A stretch of DNA of 64,000 nucleotides, from contig JAXCGZ010009449.1 in the NCBI GenBank assembly GCA_037179515.1, forward strand, positions 127,001 through 191,000. The letters are read 5' to 3'. The notes under the pieces were generated by a model, which saw only the letters and a list, made by a program, of their open reading frames with translations, ran no database searches and was not told the origin of the DNA. Position numbers and translations under genes: made by a program. The DNA comes from Halocaridina rubra. Lineage: Eukaryota > Arthropoda > Malacostraca > Decapoda > Atyidae. Shown in pieces: positions 1 through 11,600 of the stretch. Position 1 is the first letter of the stretch, and each line of letters opens with the position of its first letter.

Positions 1-2
1 AA

Positions 3-323
3 ATACGCAATCTCAGTTATGATGAGAGGCTGAGGGAATTAGACTTACCATCACTCGAAGCTAGAAGAGTGAGGGGGGATATGGTGACAGTCTTTAAATT
101 CCTTCATGGTTATGATAGAGTGGATAGGGATCGATATTTTGATATGGCTGGCTCTAGAACTAGAGGTCATAGTTTGAAGCTTCGTAAGAAAACTTCTTTG
201 CAGGATGTAAGGAAATACTTTTTCAGTGTAAGAGTAGTTGATAATTGGAATTGGCTAAGCGAGGAGGTAGTTAATGCTATCTCAATCCATAGTTTTAAGG
301 ACAGGTATGATAAGTATCACTAA
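3..323 (+). mobile_element. 3' end of a non-LTR retrotransposon (LINE) reverse transcriptase ORF
   Basis: The plus frame opening at base 3 reads without a stop to TAA at 321-323. It matches the C-terminal tail typical of animal LINE reverse transcriptases: a DERLRELDLPSLEARRVRGD-type segment, then a hydrophobic VFKFLHG, then TRGHSLKL, DVRKYFFSVRVV and a W-N pair before the final SFKDR. This lies downstream of the catalytic domain, so only the tail is present and the rest is outside the window. It is a transposon remnant, not a host gene. The clade is inferred from general similarity only. Confidence 0.75.
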
Positions 324-579
324 GTATAAAATGGAACCGATGAGGAGACGGGAAGATACGAGCTTTGGGCTCTTTCCCGTAAACACAATTAGGTAATCAC
401 ACACACTACACTTAACGCAAAATCAACAGAACAATATGGGAAAAACAGAGGTTCAGCTTTGTACCTGTCCCGAACCAGGATAAATAGAGTGTGTTGGTAC
501 CTGTCAGGAAGGGCCTCGTGCAATGAACACTTGAGCCAAATCCAAACACCAGCTTCTGAGAAGATACTGAAACAGCCGT
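324..579. other. Uncharacterised intergenic DNA after the LINE tail
   Basis: No coding frame with splice signals or recognisable domain is visible. The first ~70 bases may be the LINE's own 3' untranslated tail. Confidence 0.4.
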
Positions 580-804
580 CCATTGCGATACTACAACTGA
601 AGGTCTTTTGGACTTAAATAGGACTTTTTAGGACAGTTCGATGTTAAGTCTTTCTTCAGTTACAGTTCTTTTTCTATGCCTACATCAACACCGGATATAA
701 GATACACATTTCTTATTATCCCTTGCCATCTGACAAGTCACAGCATTCTCCATATCTTTTTCCCTTTACTTTGTTTTCTTCGTGCCCAGACCCTATGAAG
801 GCAG

Positions 805-902
<98 letters not shown>

Positions 903-945
903 TATTTTTTATTTTTTTTTTTTTTTTTTCCGTCCTGGTGTCACA
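580..945 (+). repeat. Dispersed element sharing a LINE-type 3' tail (copy 1), interrupted by (TA)n
   Basis: Block with 'gcgatactacaactgaagg', 'ctatgcctacatcaacacc', 'catctgacaagtcacag' and 'cgtgcccagaccctatga', ending in 'cctggtgtcacac' and an A-rich tail. Similar blocks occur at 20461-20700 and 22650-22785 (plus) and at about 31870-32085, 45040-45300 and 54597-54700 (minus). The terminal 'GGTGTCAC..' plus A-run resembles the end of the LINE copy near 46.15 kb. This copy has a long (TA)n expanded inside it. Confidence 0.65.
806..894. repeat. (TA)n microsatellite
   Basis: An uninterrupted run of about 44 TA dinucleotides, followed by a T-rich stretch to about 929. Confidence 0.97.
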
Positions 946-1134
946 CTAAAAAAAGAAGAAGAAGAAGTAATCAACCACATATAAATATGGACATATTTTT
1001 ATATGATAATAGGAAAAAATAAAAGTAAATAATAAAAATAAACTAATAAATGTGGGAAAACTTCCAATATAGAAGACGAGGAAGAAGAAGAAAAAAATAT
1101 TTCGTCATAACTTAAGGATTCATTTCTTGATCAC

Positions 1135-1137
<3 letters not shown>

Positions 1138-1212
<75 letters not shown>
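1138..1212. repeat. (TC)n microsatellite
   Basis: A perfect TC dinucleotide run of about 37 units. Confidence 0.97.
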
Positions 1213-1215
<3 letters not shown>

Positions 1216-1361
1216 TGGATTCTAAACAGTATGTGGATATACATTGTTACTTCATAATACTTATTGTTAAACAGTGTCAAAAATAGAGTTATGAGCTTAC
1301 AATTTAGTAATGGATAATATATTCCAAACTTCATCATTCTCTTAATCTATTTTTTTTTTTT

Positions 1362-1530
1362 TTACTTGGATGGAGTCATGGCGCCATCATTTGACAGGAT
1401 GCCAGTTTATCAGTTCGAGCCCTAACACGGGCTATGAATGCCACACGCCTAGTATTTCACTTAACAAATAGCTTAAGTTTTTATCATTGGCATTATCGAC
1501 CTGATATCCGGGGCGCAGTTCGAGTGACAA
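1362..1530 (+). repeat. Possible tRNA-derived SINE fragment
   Basis: A GTTCGAGCC motif near 1414 fits the RNA polymerase III B-box consensus, and another TTCGAG lies near 1519. The block abuts a (TC)n tail. The A box is not convincing, so this stays tentative. Confidence 0.3.
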
Positions 1531-1538
1531 TCTAAAAG

Positions 1539-1650
<112 letters not shown>

Positions 1651-2047
1651 GTGCTTATTATTGATAAAATGGGATGGGATGGTGGAGGGAATGGTGCTTT
1701 TAGACTAGACTATATTATGTAACCAAAACTGCTTCATAGCAGAATTTTCACCAATTTTCTTTTCCATGGAATGTTAAAATTGCTCTAATGGGAACATTTA
1801 ATTCCTTCATCCTAATATTTAATAATGTTTAATTCAAAGTATTTTTGTTTTTATAGCTGTATTTAATCAAATGTTTTTTTTTCATCGTCTCATTCTATAT
1901 ATTTTAATAATTTTCCCCTGTTATACCTAGAAGCAAAACTATTTATCTATCTACCTTGGCTGTCTACCCCAATAATAAACATATAAATAATAATAATAAT
2001 AATAATAATGAAAAAGATGTTTTCATAAAATTACTCTTTTTCCGGAT

Positions 2048-2178
2048 CACCTGAAGAATTGTCACCCTAGAGTTCTGCAGGGTGACAATTCTTCAGGTGT
2101 GGTTATCATGGGGTGATGATTCTTCAGGTGGGGTAGCTTAGGGTGACGATCCTTCAGGTGGGACATTCAGGAGGTGAC

Positions 2179-2180
<2 letters not shown>
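2048..2180. repeat. Perfect 21-bp inverted repeat followed by degenerate direct copies
   Basis: The arms at 2048-2068 and 2079-2099 are perfect reverse complements with a 10-bp loop. The right-arm motif, of type GGGTGACNATTCTTCAGGTG, then recurs as diverged direct copies at about 2111-2133, 2140-2162 and partly 2167-2180. The same core, CCTGAAGAAT, recurs near 59.5-59.96 kb. Confidence 0.85.

Positions 2181-2183
<3 letters not shown>

Positions 2184-2232
<49 letters not shown>
2184..2232. repeat. (CT)n microsatellite
   Basis: A CT run with one interruption. Confidence 0.95.
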
Positions 2233-2589
2233 CATTTACGAAAGCACCTTTGTAAAATAATTACGATTCACGAACTATGGTAGTTAGGGAATAATTTTTG
2301 TAATTACGAATTCCTGTTTGAACACTCAAATTGACCTTGTTAAGGTGTAATGATACAAATTTTAGCTCTTCTGACTACAAAATTAAAGTGTTACGGGTGT
2401 TTAACTTATTTTGAGGACGTTGAGATGTTAAAAATTCTCTGTTTAATTGAAATTTGCTGTATTTCGCAATTAATATGATTGATAATACTAAGAATTTCAG
2501 TAATATCAATGGAGGTATGGCTTAATTTTTTATTTTATTTTTTTTTAATTCGAGCTTGTTCTGTGTATTTATTTGAAATTGCTTCATGA

Positions 2590-2906
2590 TGTCAACAAGA
2601 ATCAGACTACTTGAGTTAGATTCTATGTTTGGTTCAGATCCCTTTTATGAAGCGTGTGGTTTTTGATCCCTTTTTTGTTTACCTTATAATTTTCTGTTGT
2701 TTATTGGCCATGTGCTTTTATTATTATTGTGATTCGTGACAATAGGGACTGAGAAATGGAAATCGAGAATCTTACCAAGACAACCAAACCTGCAATAACA
2801 CTCAAAACTACACAATACCTGCCACTAAAACATGGGTAAAATCTATCCAGTATAAATGTATTGGCCCTATCCAGTACAAATGTATCTGCCCATGGTAAGT
2901 CGTACA
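2590..2906 (+). repeat. Left (5') LTR of the Gypsy element
   Basis: Alignable with 5954-6241 through shared blocks such as 'gagttagattct', 'gaagcgtgtggtt', 'ttattattattgtgattcgt', 'aatcgagaatcttacca' and 'cgtaca' at the 3' end. It is about 29 bp longer than the right LTR, partly from a local duplication of the 'atccagtayaaatgtat' segment. Confidence 0.88.
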
Positions 2907-2922
2907 TGGTGCCCCGAGCCGC
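2907..2922 (+). other. Putative primer-binding site of the Gypsy element
   Basis: The first bases after the left LTR are TGGTGCCCCGAGCCGC. Starting with TGG it could pair with the CCA end of a tRNA; the tRNA was not identified. Confidence 0.5.
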
Positions 2923-3396
2923 AAACTCCACTAGCCTAGTCTTTTCCCAAATGTCACGAAACACCGACAAACAGTTATAGGTACCTCTGGATTTTATTTT
3001 AGCGGAGCATAATTTTGTTGCTGATGACGCTCGCAGCTATTTCGGGAAAATTTCTTTCATTCACTGAGGTAAAGACTCTTGGTATGATAATTAGTTGTTA
3101 GTTTGTGCAGATATAGGTTATTGGCTGTACTGGTATTAGGCTAGGCTAGTGGTTATTTAGTTAGGCCACTATAATAGGCTGGTAGGTTATTATAAGTAGG
3201 CTAGCCTAGATGATGGATGATTTACCTTTTTACTTAAGTGTGGTTGAGGATAGGCAGCCAAAGCTGTATAGTCCATAGGCTTAAATAATTATAATTGATT
3301 TTTTTTTCTCATTGGTTATAAACTGTTATCAGTTTGGGTAGTTACTACACTTTAACCTATGGTAGGCCGTGTTATTAGGCTAAATAACCCTACATT

Positions 3397-4160
3397 ATGG
3401 CTCGGTACCGACCGCCACCGCCTTTGAATTTTCAAGAGCCCAATTGGGAACGATTCATCTCTCAGTTTGAGACTTTTTGTCTTTAGACAGAATTACATAA
3501 AAAGCCCGGAAAAATTCAGGTAGCAAGTTTGAAGTATTGCATGGGGCCGGAGAGTGAAGATATTCTTAAAACATTTAATTTATCTGCTTCACAGATTTCA
3601 GAGTACAGAAAAGTAGTAGACAAATTTGCATCGTATTTTTTGCTACACAAGAATGTCTTGGGGCTGAGGAGACAGTTTTATAGATGGACACAACAGCATA
3701 CTGAGGATACTGAAGATTACTTGAGAGCATTATATGTTGCTGCAGAGCACTATAGTTTTGTTAATAAAAAGGAGAGCATCAGGGATCAGTTTGTAACAGG
3801 TATTTTAAATTATGATCTTGCCGAGAGGAATGAATTGATGTACTATAACAAAGAAGGGAACCTATCCTAAGATGACATTATTGAGTATTCCAGGACTTAC
3901 ATTGATGTCCATAATAGTAGAATATTGGAAAAAGAACAAAACAGCAACCAAAGAAATTGCTGCTGTGCAGCAGGGGAAGAAAATGTTCTGGGGTGGTGGA
4001 AATTTGAAGGCTGAGAATAGATGCAAGTATTGTGGAAGAAGTCATCAACCAAAGATATGCCTTGCTTAAGGGAAAACATGTAATAAGTGCAAAAAGAATA
4101 ACCATTTTCCGAATGTCTGCAGCCATATCAATGATATACAAAGCACAGACATCCCACATG
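3397..4160 (+). pseudogene. Broken gag of the Gypsy element
   Basis: ATG at 3397 opens a frame with the gag pattern of this group (proline-rich start, PNWERFISQFETF). It is interrupted by TAG near 3484 and continues with a conserved capsid block to TAA at 3870. A frame change follows, then a CCHC-type pair: CKYCGRSHQ-P-x-C and, after another stop, CNKCKKNNHFPNVC. The order capsid then two zinc knuckles is normal for these elements. The two stops and the frameshift make it non-functional. Confidence 0.85.
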
Positions 4161-5415
4161 ATGAACCTATAGTAGTTGAAACTGATCACAAACCAATCGT
4201 CCCTCTCTTAAACTCCAAGGATTTATCGGCTGCGCCGATTCGATGTCAGAGACTTTTTATTCGCCTTGGTGAATTTGTTGTTACAGCTATATACATGCCT
4301 GGGAAATACATGACTGTTATGGCTGCCCTTTCCAGGGCTCCCATCGCCTGCACCAGTGAAGAGGATTATAGCAAGGAACTGGCAGTTCAACAATATGTAA
4401 ACAGTATTGTGCAGCAACTACCAGCATCTCCCAGTCAAATGAAGTGAATCAAGGAGGAGCAACTGAGAGACACAGAGTTGTCAGCAGGGATCAGTCACTC
4501 TTTGAATGGGTGGGGGACTGCGGTGGATATATCTGATGGAGTTTGTTCTAAATATTGGGTAGCAAGGAGTCATTTGAATGTGGTAGATGGTACTTTGCTG
4601 CTGTATGATAGAATCATCATACCTCAAACTCTGAGAAAATAAATATTAACAAGGATTCACAGTGACGGCCATCTAAATCTGAATAAATCTCGGAGACGAA
4701 CACAGTAAAGTTTTTGGTGGGCTGATCTTAGTGCTGATCTGAGAAATTGGGTTGATGGGTGCAGCTTTTGCCAAAGAAATAGCCGCCAGTTAAGGGCTGA
4801 ACCGCTACTGCCAACAGTATTACCTGAAAGACCGTGGATGAAAGGTGGTATGGATCTCTGTCACCATGAGGGTGACAACTACTTGATAGTTGTAGATTAT
4901 TTTAGTAGGTGGATTTAAATAATACATCTGCAAGAAGTAGATTCACCTCACGTCATTAATAAAGTGAAGAATTTGTTCGAAAAGTTTAGTATTCCTGAAC
5001 CATTATATCCGATGGGGGGCCCCAATTTCAATCTGCATTCTTCAAAAACTTTTCAACCCAATATTGATTTGAGTACATCATGTCTGATCCCCATTTCCCT
5101 CAACAAAACGGATGCACTGAAAGGGCTGTTTAGACTGCAAAGCGGATACTGAAGCAGGATGACGTATTCCTTAGTTTGATGTCATATAGGTCAACCCCAT
5201 TGGATACAACAGGATACTCTCCAGCCCAGCTGTTGATGGGTTGCCAGATCAGAACAAGAGTCCCAGAGATAAAGTCAAAGATACTTCCTAATTGGCCAAA
5301 TCTGAACAGAGTCGCAGAAAATGATACCAAAATGAAACTGGTGAGTGCTCAAAGTTATAATAGTCATCGTGGAGCTACAGTCATCGTGGACCTACAATCT
5401 TACAAATAATCAGAC
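4161..5415 (+). pseudogene. Pol remnant of the Gypsy element: RNase H end, then integrase
   Basis: Directly after the zinc knuckles the same frame runs into ETDHKPIVPLLN and MPGKYMTVMAALSRAP, which is the C-terminal end of the RNase H domain. Protease and reverse transcriptase are therefore deleted, with the junction near 4150-4180. Downstream come an integrase-like HSDGHLN, then CSFCQRN, DYFSRW, and a C-terminal STPLDTTGYSPAQLLMG block. Several in-frame stops (near 4445, 4640, 4706 and 4916) and a frameshift break it. Confidence 0.85.
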
Positions 5416-5953
5416 CACAAGTCAAAACTTGCAAGAAACCCCATTAATAATAAATGAAATCATGAACCTTGTGAATTAATTTCCCAAACTGGAAATAGGT
5501 CGTATGTAATAAGGAATAGAAGGCACATAAAGCCTATTGTGGAGACTAAGTTTACTGATAATCAGAATGGCGCTGACAGTTCTCAAAATTAAAAGTGAGG
5601 AAGATGAAGCCCTTAAGCAATTAAGGGAGAGAGCTCCATCCATTCAGCAACCTGATGCGTTTGAGAGTAACATACAGCCAGAAGCAGAAAGTAGTTTGAC
5701 ACAGTATCAAACGAAATCGGGTCGAACGGTCAAGCCCGACAGGAGGCTTAATCTTTAAAAGAAAGAAAACAAGTTTTCTTTTTTTTATTATTTTGTTGTG
5801 AGTTTCTTTAATTACTTTTGGAAAAGTTTCTTTAATTTTCTCAGGAGTCTTGTTTAGTTTCGGGCTTGATTTTTTCAAGCTGAGAGATGATAAGCGAGCG
5901 CGGAAATTGTACAATATAAAAAAAAAATAGTAATAGTTCAAAAAGGGGGAAGT

Positions 5954-6241
5954 TGTGCAGAATGAGTTTGAGTTAGATTCTTTGTTTGGTTCAGATCCTA
6001 TTTATGAAGCGTGTGGTTTCTGATCCCCTCTTTGTTTATTTTCAAATTTTCTTTTGTTTATTGGGCATGCACACTTATTATTATTGTGATTCGTTACAAA
6101 GGGACCGCAAAGAGTAAATCGAGAATCTTACCAACACACCTAACATGCAATAACACTTAAACTACACGATACCTGCCACCAAAACATTTGTAAGACCCAT
6201 CCAGTATACTGTAAATGTATCGGCCCATGGTAAGCCGTACA
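5954..6241 (+). repeat. Right (3') LTR of the Gypsy element
   Basis: Starts TGTGCAG right after an A/G-rich tract and ends at CGTACA before the flanking TTCATGA. Its divergence from the left LTR shows an old insertion. Confidence 0.88.
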
Positions 6242-6248
6242 TTCATGA

Positions 6249-6805
6249 CCATCTAGACGTGGTTCTAACATACCACCTACAGTTCGGTGGATGTTAGGGC
6301 TGTTAGAATATTACACCCTAAAGTGGACCTATAACTATACCAGTGATCTAAGGTACATATTTTTGTCAAGAACACTTTTTTTTTATATGAATGTTCCTTA
6401 TATATTGTTTTACTTTATCTTTGATATCTGTAATGGTAAATAGTAAGATAGTATATATTCTTTACATTGTTTTTGGTAGGATTTTTGCACTTGATATAAT
6501 TTTAGATTGGTTATTAATTCTTTTTCACCCTATTGTGGTATTTTATCTAGGTGCTCATTTCTGAGTAGAGATATTTTGGTTACTGTAACTGCATAAGAAA
6601 TCTGAGTTTAATAAAGGCTCAGTTAAGTCAATGTTCCCAGTAAGATAGGATGAAGGCCTGTTGTTGACTTTCGACTATTGCACTATGGTTTATGATTCAT
6701 CTCTGTCTCTTAAGATGCAACTGCTCCCTTTTTTACCAATTCTTCAGAGGAGCTTCATGGCATTGAATCAGCAGGAGCAGTAAATTGCTATTGACCATTG
6801 ATATT
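6249..6805. other. Uncharacterised intergenic DNA
   Basis: AT-rich; no coding frame, repeat or RNA gene recognised. Confidence 0.5.
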
Positions 6806-6811
6806 TTCTTA

Positions 6812-7215
6812 TATTTTCTTGCAAAATCCCCTTCTAATAGACATTAATTTACTCTTTTTGCAAGCAGAGGTGGGGAAAATGGTTTTGGTATGAATGTTGA
6901 AGTTAGCAACCTCAAAGGTGAAGGGCCTTGTCCCTAAAGGATGTAGCACTCTTTCAGGATCCATGCTGGTGTCGGGAAATATTTTGAAATTCTTATTTGA
7001 GAAAAGCTCCTCATGAACTCTAGGGCAGAGATGTCTGTGCCATGGCATAGGGATTTAACCAAGGCTACTTTATAAGTAGCAATAGTTCCTGTTGAGAGAT
7101 TTTTTGATGAATATGAATATTCCAAGAAATTAAGACTGTTTTGCTTATGATTTTGGCTGTGTGTTTCTCTTAAAAGAAGGTGGGCAAAGGTCACTACTCC
7201 ATGTTCTCTTGTCTT
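6812..7215 (-). pseudogene. Fragment of a DIRS-like tyrosine recombinase
   Basis: Two overlapping minus-strand frames together resemble the N-terminal core of tyrosine recombinases from DIRS-type retrotransposons. They give a LNFLEYSYSSKNLSTGTIATYKVAL-like helical segment, then a second-frame DPERVLHPLGTRPF and a TKTIFPTSACKKSKL-like segment where active copies have a KTxFLxALAS(A/G)KR pattern. A frameshift separates them and the catalytic C-terminal part is absent. Family assignment is by pattern recognition only. Confidence 0.5.
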
Positions 7216-7309
7216 GTTGTAGATAATAATGCTCATAAGTGCTTATATACTGCTCTGTTTCTTTTTTCCTTCATGAAATACTGTACATGAAAGTCCGTTA
7301 CAGAAATAA

Positions 7310-8569
<1,260 letters not shown>

Positions 8570-8579
8570 GTAGGACAGA

Positions 8580-8662
8580 GTGTCGAGAGCCAAAGTGTCA
8601 AAAGACAAAATGTCGAAAGAACCTGACCTAACCTAACACGCTTCGACACCTTGGCTTTCGAC
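8580..8662. repeat. Imperfect inverted repeat with TTAGG-like core
   Basis: The arms at 8580-8599 and 8644-8662 (GTCGAGAGCCAAAGTGTC against GTCGAAAGCCAAGGTGTC when reversed) flank a 'cctaacctaac' motif. It lies 20 bp beyond the stop codon of the adjacent minus-strand gene, so it would be in its 3' UTR. Confidence 0.7.
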
Positions 8663-8681
8663 AACTGTGCGTACACATTTT

Positions 8682-11600
8682 TCATAACTCGGATGAACTT
8701 GACAAACTCGAGATACCATTTGACGACTCTGAAGCATCATACGACCCACTGGTTCTGTTACTTCTGCCAGAAATATCTGAGGAAGATGACATCGAGGTCA
8801 TTGACGATGTGGAAGATGATGATGATCTTGAGACTGGATTGGCATGCTGTATGTTACTTTGAGCGAGATGAGAGGCTCTTCTTATTTCTGAACCTGAAGA
8901 AAACATGACTCTTCTAGCCCTTGGAGAGTTTCTTGAAGAGAAATTAGTTGGAATTGAGGATGATGTTGATGAGCATTGTGAAATTCTCTGACGAAAACTC
9001 GAGGACGTTGAAGAACTTGAGGACTCAATCGATCTCCTTTGAGATGTACGGTTATTCTGAGTACTGCAAGAAATAAGAAGTTATAAATATTTTACATCAT
9101 GAAGGCATTCTACTAGCAATTTATGTCTGTAACAATTGTATTATCTTACCCAGAAGGCCCAGGTTCTGAGAGGGCTTCGAGTATCCTAGAATGATAGGGC
9201 CGTCGACTTCTACTAGAAGTTTGATTCCTGCTGTTAGAACTTGAAGATGAAGAATGATTATGTATTTCCAATGATAACCATTCTTCACTGCCCTGAGACA
9301 TTCTTCTTGAGAGCTCCAAAGCCCACTCAATATCTGAATCCTGAAAAGGAATATTGGAGGTATTGATATAAAATATTTAGAGATTTTAGAGTTGAATAAA
9401 GTAAGCAACAAACCAATATCTGCCATGTTAATTTTGAGGTGATATGTGCATAGCAAATTCATCATGTGCAAGGTGGGTCATATAGGAAAGCCAACCAAAC
9501 ACTTTGTAATTGGTTCTGTGATTGTGTGTGCTTTGACTTGGCCACCGCTTTACAAGGGGATTTCATCCTATTTATGTAGATAAACTTTGTACTAGCACTT
9601 CGTTTATAATTGTCACATGTTATAAACGAGACTTTATACATGAAATGTATCCAGTCACTCAAATTTTGTTCTCACCATGGTCCGATTACATTAGACACTG
9701 TCATACAAACGAAAATACTATTCTGTATTTTGCTCTGTATATTGCTGCCTTATTACTTACTTCAGAATTTACCATGAAAGCAGAATTAGTGATAGTATAT
9801 GCTGCACTTTTCCCATAGCTGTTCGGGTTGAAACCAACCACAGTCTGAAAAAAAATCTAAAAAATTACTTATTTAAGTCTTTTTCATTCCCAAGATTTGA
9901 ATATACACATTATGTAAATTATACAGAGATTAGTAAGTTTTATTAGTTTAAAATCACACCTTAGTAAAGAAATAGAGAGACAGGGAAGTCATTATTGAGT
10001 ATTGTTGAACTATCAGACGTAAATATGCTTGCAATGTAATACATATTCTTCAAATTTGGATTGGTCAATAAAATATGCTGTCTAATCATAATATTACTGA
10101 TTGTTTGTTGAGCCTTACAGACTGGTCTGAGTTGTTGTCAGAGCACCTGTTGCACCAGTACTCACGAATCGTATGTCGTCTGTAACAAAAAAATTGAATT
10201 AGGTAGTTTTGTATCTTTTATCATTTCATAAAGCTATCATGACATTTATGCTGATAACGTCATTTTTAATTGTACATCATTATTGAATTCTAATTGCAAT
10301 TATATATAAAGGAGTGTATGTGCTTATTATGGCAGAATGTAATCTATTCATTCAAAAGTTCTACAGTATTTTGTTGCATTCGCAAATGATTTATTCTCTT
10401 CTACTGAGAATAGAAATAATTCACTGATGTTTATTAAATTTTAAGTATAAATATTACTAAGAAACACGATGACATATTCTTCATAGCAGGTCATTCCTTA
10501 ACTAGAAATGCTTTTGTCCCCAGGTGAGGGAAGATGGGAACCACAGATGAAGGCGAGGAAACTGAGAAATATTAGAAAGGTTGAATGAGATGGAGAATCC
10601 CCAGTAATCTATTTCCCCTTGGAGGGAATATAAATAATTTGAAAAGTAAAAATGAAATGTAAGAAGAGGAGTGACATAATTGAAGGGGAAATAGATTACT
10701 GGAGAGTGGGATTTCTCTGGAGAAACACAACAGCAAAACATTGGCTGTTATCGTAAATGAGTTGAGTGCTAGTATGTTCTTGTCATAAAAAAGTGACTAC
10801 ATATCAGTCTGTATTCTTCAAATAATCAAGCATATTTACTGGTTCTGAAGAGACTTTTAGGAATGAATTCGAAGCAGGAGAATATATCAATGTTTCTGAG
10901 ATGCGGTGCATATAATAATGGCAGCAAAGAAGGCAGGTAAAAATTTGCGCTCGAAAATATGTGAATAGATATTTACTAGGAGACAGTTGTAACCAATATG
11001 AAAGTGCATAAAATTGATTACCAAACTTTGACCAAATAGGCACCCGATAATGAGAAATCTGTACTTATATCAGATACTGTACAGTATATGGAAATCTTCA
11101 GAATCAGTATTGTAACTAAGATAGACAAAATTTTTGCTACCAATTTCATCCTAAATCTTGGCTACATGAAATGACCCATCACTACTTGATCCAATATTCA
11201 TAAGCAACTGAATAAAAGTAAGCAATAGTATTAGACACTTATTGTCAAAGTGATCATTGTGTGTTTGTGATGGTTATCATCGAGGATATTCTGACTAAAT
11301 ACGATTATCAAGGAAAAAATTACAAGAAATATTCAAAAGGAGATTAAAAAAGAATGAATCATTACTTGACATGTGTTGCAGCGAGACACTGGTTTAAAAT
11401 ATTTCTCTAGAAGACGCATGGATTATTATTAGAGCAATGATAGATGCCCATAACCTTTTATGGTTTTTAGGTAATTTTTATTGTTTTTTTTAAATTTATT
11501 GTTGACTGACTTGAAGTTGCATGAACTGACATTAGTTGAATGTTATCTTTCCCTATCAATATTAACAAAAACTGACATATGTTGAAGTGACGTATAACAA

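Larger units (their letters stand above)
2590..6241 (+). mobile_element. Degenerate Ty3/Gypsy LTR retrotransposon with both LTRs
   Basis: Two related long terminal repeats, each starting TG and ending in TACA, bound an internal region with gag, a zinc knuckle, the end of RNase H and integrase sequence. The 7-bp sequence TTCATGA occurs immediately outside both ends, at 2583-2589 and 6242-6248, as expected for a target-site duplication plus chance identity. A putative primer-binding site starting TGGTGCC follows the left LTR, and an A/G-rich polypurine tract (about 5937-5952) precedes the right one. Protease and most of the reverse transcriptase are missing, and several in-frame stops interrupt the rest, so it is a dead copy. 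Similarity to the K02A2.6-like (Mag-lineage) group is from general recognition of the gag and integrase patterns. Confidence 0.9.
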
